Positions 51,161 through 54,638 of a stretch of DNA of 54,638 nt are shown one piece after another (within the stretch, counting starts at the first letter, position 1; the number at the start of each line of letters is the position of its first letter). This stretch comes from a virus. Location: positions 1-54,638 of IMG/VR virus record IMGVR_UViG_3300035670_000268. The stretch is one strand, 5' to 3'. Below the pieces are notes generated by a model. It saw nothing but the letters and a program-made list of their open reading frames with translations, was not told the origin of the DNA and did no database searches. The translations under genes were made by a program, and so were the position numbers.

Positions 51161-51403
51161 TTAATGCACACGTTGAGGTGTGTATTGTTTAATGTACGTC
51201 AACGCCATCTGGATAGTCGCGATCCAATCTTCGGAATCCGACAAGCCACGACGGTATGCATGAACGTGGTCAAATGCAAGAAGCGAGCAAAGCGTTGCTA
51301 CGTCGTCCAGCACACGTAAGAGTTCTGGGTGCTTGTGCACACCGACGATTAGACGCTGGTGCTCTGCGCTACACTGTAAAACTAAAGCGGTTGAATGTTT
51401 CAT
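51161..51403 (-). CDS. Small hypothetical protein, 80 aa
   Basis: Helical, His-rich (HKHPELLRVLDDVATL), no TM. First gene downstream of promoter copy 4; SD AAGGA. Function unknown. Confidence 0.6.
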   Translation of the reverse strand: MKHSTALVLQCSAEHQRLIVGVHKHPELLRVLDDVATLCSLLAFDHVHAYRRGLSDSEDWIATIQMALTYIKQYTPQRVH

Positions 51404-51464
51404 GGGTAAAATCCTTCAATAAAGAAAAGTCCTGTGAGCGGAGTTTACAACTCCTACTCACTGG

Positions 51465-51490
51465 GATATTAAATACCTATAAAACATTCG
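51465..51490 (-). promoter_or_regulatory. Leftward promoter element, copy 4
   Basis: Leftward strand CGAATGTTTTATAGG then TATTTAATATC, differing from copy 3 by one base in 26. No terminator hairpin precedes it; it sits directly after the stop of the 51497-51901 gene. Confidence 0.7.
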
Positions 51491-51496
51491 ATTCGG

Positions 51497-51901
51497 TTAC
51501 TTAGGTAGAGTCAGCCCACTTAAGACGTCGACTACGAACTTACGATCACTGGGGTCGATTTGCCGTACTAAGTCAATCGCTTTGAGTAACGTCAAGTCGT
51601 CTACTCCTACGAACTCTGCTTTGTGATCACGTAAGGTCTGTTTGAACGACTCTAAACTTTGGTACAGGTTTAAGAACTTCGGGAGTCCGTAGATTGCACA
51701 GAGTATCCCAGCCACGTAAGTAGGGTGGTAATGGCTAGGCACCACGTAACGTATCCCTAATACTCCGGTCTTTACTTTCTTTAAGGTAAAACGGAATCCA
51801 TTCCGAAGTCCAGCACTGTACTGTGGGTCTTTGGGCAAAACGATTTCATTGACCTTTTCAGTAGGGACTTCTAGACTACGATCTAGGTGTAATTCATCCA
51901 C
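51497..51901 (-). CDS. Hypothetical protein, 134 aa
   Basis: GTG 51901 with GGAGG six bases upstream, overlapping the thymidylate kinase stop by 8 bases; the frame opens upstream with TTG. Mixed alpha/beta with FRFTLKKVKTGVLGIRYV and a helical end. Family not recognised. Confidence 0.58.
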   Translation of the reverse strand: MDELHLDRSLEVPTEKVNEIVLPKDPQYSAGLRNGFRFTLKKVKTGVLGIRYVVPSHYHPTYVAGILCAIYGLPKFLNLYQSLESFKQTLRDHKAEFVGVDDLTLLKAIDLVRQIDPSDRKFVVDVLSGLTLPK

Positions 51902-52550
51902 AGCGCACCTCCAACTCAGCAAGCTTAGACAGTAGCTCTTTCTGTACGTCCTCTATAGGGGCCTCAGCGTTCACTACAACGCATGCAGCTGCAGTTTGAT
52001 CCAATCCCATAGCCTCACTGGTAAACATCGCTCTAAACTCGTTACAGACGCGTTTAAAGAACTCCGAACCCCTACGTTCGATCATGTCCATCCCTGTGGC
52101 GTTTCTACGTCGTTCTAAAGCCGTTTCTACCGAACAGTCTAAGTAGATCACCACGTCAGGTCGGTAGTCGTCCAAACCAGACCACACGAGTTCTTCCACT
52201 TGTGCTACTTCATCCGGAATGCCTAACCCAGCGCCTTGATACGCTCGTGTGCTCCAGACAAATCGATCGTAGATCACGTCCCACCCAGCGTCCAGTGCAG
52301 GAATCGCTACTTCAGTCAACGCTTCTCTACGAGAGGCTGCAAAGAGTAGTAGCTCAGTAATCGGTGTCCGTGGGTACTCCGTACTTTTCAAGATTCGACG
52401 AATCTCTGTACCGATGACGGTTTGACCGGGCTCTGCGACGACAAGCACCGCTCTGCCGTTTTGTTCTAAGTGCTGTTTGAGTAGCTCGATCTGTGTACCT
52501 TTCCCACAACCATCTAACCCTTCTACTACGTAAAACGTACCTTTCTCCAT
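51894..52550 (-). CDS. tmk: Thymidylate kinase
   Basis: 218 aa. Phosphorylates dTMP to dTDP for phage DNA synthesis. The P-loop EGLDGCGKGTQ at residues 10-20, the DR(F)xxS block YDRFVWSTRAYQGAGL near residue 95, and the LID RRNATGMDMIERR all match. The loop has Cys and GT where GxxGSGKST is usual. Length is that of the family. SD GAGG. It is the first gene of its unit, after the terminator at 52593-52630. Confidence 0.92.
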   Translation of the reverse strand: MEKGTFYVVEGLDGCGKGTQIELLKQHLEQNGRAVLVVAEPGQTVIGTEIRRILKSTEYPRTPITELLLFAASRREALTEVAIPALDAGWDVIYDRFVWSTRAYQGAGLGIPDEVAQVEELVWSGLDDYRPDVVIYLDCSVETALERRRNATGMDMIERRGSEFFKRVCNEFRAMFTSEAMGLDQTAAACVVVNAEAPIEDVQKELLSKLAELEVRCG

Positions 52551-52592
52551 TTTCTAAAACCTCTTGTGTCAGATTACAAGTTTACTCGCTGG

Positions 52593-52630
52593 GGTAAAAT
52601 AAAACGGCATAGAAGGAGGGTTTCCCCTCC
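52593..52630 (-). terminator. Terminator after the RuvC-like gene
   Basis: GGAGGG pairs with CCCTCC (6 bp plus flank), with GCATAG on the left and an A-rich AAAATAAAAC at 52594-52603 giving the leftward U run TTTTATTTT. Confidence 0.75.
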
Positions 52631-52633
52631 ACT

Positions 52634-53224
52634 CTAGCGACGTAACTGCAGAGCAAAGGTTGTGGCTGACCAGTACCCTACTGCAATGGCATCGTACGTG
52701 TGTTCATCTAACTCCAGAAAAGGAACTGAAGGATGGATAAACAACCGTCCTGCGTCTACCAACGCACGGATGGACTCTTGTACGTTTTCTTTCGACCCTT
52801 TACGCGTCAGTGCCCCTACGGACAGTTTCGCTGTAGGAGGATCTACAAACTGTACTTGGAGTGAAGGATCATACCCAAGCACAGTGTGGGTAATTACATT
52901 ACAGCATTCCACCAACGCAGCGTACGCTTGAGGGAAACGCCCCATAAAAGGGGCTTCACTCGCCACGACGTGTGGTTGGTATTGAAACAACAACTGTTGT
53001 AGGTTCTGTCGATGGTAGTCTAGTTTGATGGCACGTTGTCCTATACTCCACTGTAAGGAAGAGTCAAAGTCTGCGTACCGATCCGCGCTAAAGGTTCCAC
53101 CGTACACCAGGGTGATTCTCCCACTGACTAAACAGAGTTCTATCCACGCTACGCCCAGGGTGTTCGTCCCTGGGTCGAGGGCGAGGATACGTAACGGTTC
53201 TGTAGTAAAGTGTGCGTTCAACAT
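52634..53224 (-). CDS. RuvC-like Holliday-junction resolvase
   Basis: 196 aa, RNase H-fold nuclease that cuts four-way junctions during recombination and packaging. LALDPGTNTLGVAW carries D17; VVASEAPFMGR carries the Glu near residue 90; a PPTAKLSVGALTRKGSKENV block resembles the RuvC DNA-contact region; and DEHTYDAIAVGYW carries the late Asp residues near 175. All four acidic positions are present. Its ATG shares one base with the upstream stop (TAATG). Confidence 0.87.
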   Translation of the reverse strand: MLNAHFTTEPLRILALDPGTNTLGVAWIELCLVSGRITLVYGGTFSADRYADFDSSLQWSIGQRAIKLDYHRQNLQQLLFQYQPHVVASEAPFMGRFPQAYAALVECCNVITHTVLGYDPSLQVQFVDPPTAKLSVGALTRKGSKENVQESIRALVDAGRLFIHPSVPFLELDEHTYDAIAVGYWSATTFALQLRR

Positions 53225-54081
53225 TACTCTTCAATTAACATTGGTTCGGTAGCACCAATGTCAAACGTCATGTCAAAACCCGTACTTACAAACGCTAAAC
53301 TGTAGTACGTCGAGATAAAGTGAGTGATCTGCACACCGACTGCCTCGTTGAACGGAATGGTAGCACCCCCCGTGGTTTGTACGTTCACCACACGGTCTAA
53401 CCCACTACACACAGCAATCTCAGACACCACAGAGAACAGTGGATCTCCGTAGAGTACGCTACAGACGTTGTAGTACTCTTGAACGTCTTGTGCACTGAAC
53501 ACCACAGGCACTGGAGAGCTGACTTCTAGAAAGTCACCGTCTTCTAATGCTGGGGTAGACGTACTCGGTGGGAGCACTGGTTGTGTAGGAGACAGATCCC
53601 CACTGTTCGGCACAAACGGCACTGAGTTCTCCACACCCCCTACTACGGTCGTTAACGAGTAGTCAATCGTGGTGTTCGACAGATCCAACCGTTTTAAGTA
53701 GTACGCGTAGTACTGTAAACCACCGTGTTCTTCTTGACGACGTAACGCGTATTTGTTTCGCTCTACTTCCGGTAAGTCATCGGTGATTAACCGTAAAACA
53801 AAAGGCACGATTTCAAACGGTGCGGCATCACGTGGACGGTGTTTCACTGGTGCATCATATCCTACCCCACTTTCAGTGTGGTTTAAACGCCGTGTGCCTT
53901 TACGACCAATCGCGTAGTAGCCTACCTGTGGGTAGACGCCTGCTGCAATCGTAGAAGGGTGTTGGATGGCTAACGCTTGGTTTAATGTAGAGTTAGGCAG
54001 TATCGTGTACGGTCGACGTAACAACAAAGCATTCTGGAGTCCTGCCCCATAGACGGTCCGCGTAATAATTTCGCTGGCCAT
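53224..54081 (-). CDS. Probable virion structural protein, 285 aa
   Basis: Starts MASEIITRTVYGAGLQNALL. Soluble, beta-rich, with a Pro-rich low-complexity linker (PTQPVLPPSTSTPALEDGDF) in the middle. No enzyme motif. It directly precedes the RuvC-like gene (1-base overlap), linking structural and recombination genes in one transcript. SD GAGG. Confidence 0.6.
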   Translation of the reverse strand: MASEIITRTVYGAGLQNALLLRRPYTILPNSTLNQALAIQHPSTIAAGVYPQVGYYAIGRKGTRRLNHTESGVGYDAPVKHRPRDAAPFEIVPFVLRLITDDLPEVERNKYALRRQEEHGGLQYYAYYLKRLDLSNTTIDYSLTTVVGGVENSVPFVPNSGDLSPTQPVLPPSTSTPALEDGDFLEVSSPVPVVFSAQDVQEYYNVCSVLYGDPLFSVVSEIAVCSGLDRVVNVQTTGGATIPFNEAVGVQITHFISTYYSLAFVSTGFDMTFDIGATEPMLIEE

Positions 54082-54136
54082 TGATCACCTCAATTCTGTT
54101 TTATAAGTAAAAATGGACTAAATGACATACGATGGT

Positions 54137-54638
54137 TTAGGTGTTGTCTCGCACACGCAAGATGCGACTCTCAGAGAGTGCTAACCGATACCGTGTCCCG
54201 ACTCGTGTTTGGGGTTGGAGTTGCAGCTGAGTTTCTGCCCGTAGACGATGAGGCGTATACGTCATTCCTAACCGTAAGGTAGAGGCACGACCTACGTCTG
54301 TTTTCACAACACTGTACGTACGACACCGCACAGACAGTGGAGTGATGTCCGCTTGGTGGAGCATGCTCTCTCCAGACACTACACTCTGGATGTTGTCGAT
54401 CCGAGCACGTAATACTTCCAGTGCAATAGCTGAGCTGGAATTGATCGTGGGGATAAACTGATTTGAGTATGCGCTCAGTGCTGCTGTGACTGCCAGTAAC
54501 GACTTCTGCAATTCGGCTAGAGTCAGTTCAGAGTTGACGTCCGCTCCAGTAGCGAGACGAATGGTTTCCTCTAACGTCAGTTGGATGTCAGAGTCATTAA
54601 GTAAATGTAAGTTCCATCCACGGCTAGTGAAAAACTCT
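54137..54638 (-). CDS. Probable virion structural protein, N-terminus beyond window
   Basis: The frame remains open to the right edge, so the start is outside. 167 codons are visible: NLHLLNDSDIQLTLEETIRL near the edge, then a helical stretch (LQKSLLAVTAALSAYSNQF) and a beta, Arg-rich end (RYRLALSESRILRVRDNT). Structural role is inferred from the neighbour and composition. Confidence 0.6.
   Translation of the reverse strand, partial: EFFTSRGWNLHLLNDSDIQLTLEETIRLATGADVNSELTLAELQKSLLAVTAALSAYSNQFIPTINSSSAIALEVLRARIDNIQSVVSGESMLHQADITPLSVRCRTYSVVKTDVGRASTLRLGMTYTPHRLRAETQLQLQPQTRVGTRYRLALSESRILRVRDNT

Overview
The window reads as a piece of a large tailed phage genome with a contractile (myovirus-type) tail that infects a Gram-negative host. 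The evidence is a baseplate-spike-like protein, a cluster of tail-fibre proteins including one of 2,311 aa, a GH108 endolysin, and two spanin-like lysis gene sets that only make sense with an outer membrane. Housekeeping genes typical of large phages are present: RNase H, an SbcC/Rad50/gp46-like ATPase, a RuvC-like resolvase, thymidylate kinase, a DEDDh exonuclease and an AAA+ ATPase. I see no capsid, terminase, polymerase, integrase, tRNA or CRISPR array, so family and host cannot be fixed. The gene set fits a jumbo phage in the broad phiKZ/T4 style, but that is inference.

Layout. 0-8.6 kb: a truncated gene, RNase H with a long extension, a candidate spanin pair, two rightward structural genes, the SbcC-like gene and the rightward spike gene. 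8.6-24.1 kb: about 29 short, tightly packed leftward genes, mostly unknown. They include a membrane metallopeptidase-like protein, a Cys-rich protein, a DEDDh exonuclease, a GNAT acetyltransferase, an AlpA-like DNA-binding protein and apparent small paralogue groups. 24.1-24.6 kb: a 519-base non-coding interval packed with hairpins. 24.6-25.5 kb: a small gene plus the endolysin, rightward. 25.5-40.4 kb: the leftward tail-fibre/receptor-binding cluster, with paralogous Asp-box propellers, three related adaptor-like proteins, a permuted NlpC/P60-type protein and the giant repeat fibre. 40.5-42.3 kb: a structural gene and an Rz gene with Rz1 embedded in another frame. 42.4-52.6 kb: leftward unknowns, papain-fold candidates, small membrane proteins, the AAA+ ATPase and thymidylate kinase. 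52.6-54.6 kb: RuvC-like resolvase and structural genes running off the end.

Expression. Genes are stacked with ATGA/GTGA overlaps and strong Shine-Dalgarno (SD) sequences, implying translational coupling. Leftward operons repeatedly begin at a conserved AT-rich element (five copies, core TATAGGTATTTAATATC). Most operon ends carry a strong hairpin, several with CGAA loops and flanking A/T runs. Convergent gene pairs share bidirectional hairpins. In several genes the longest open frame starts upstream of the likely start; I moved the start to the codon with a good SD or an ATGA junction and say so in those entries.
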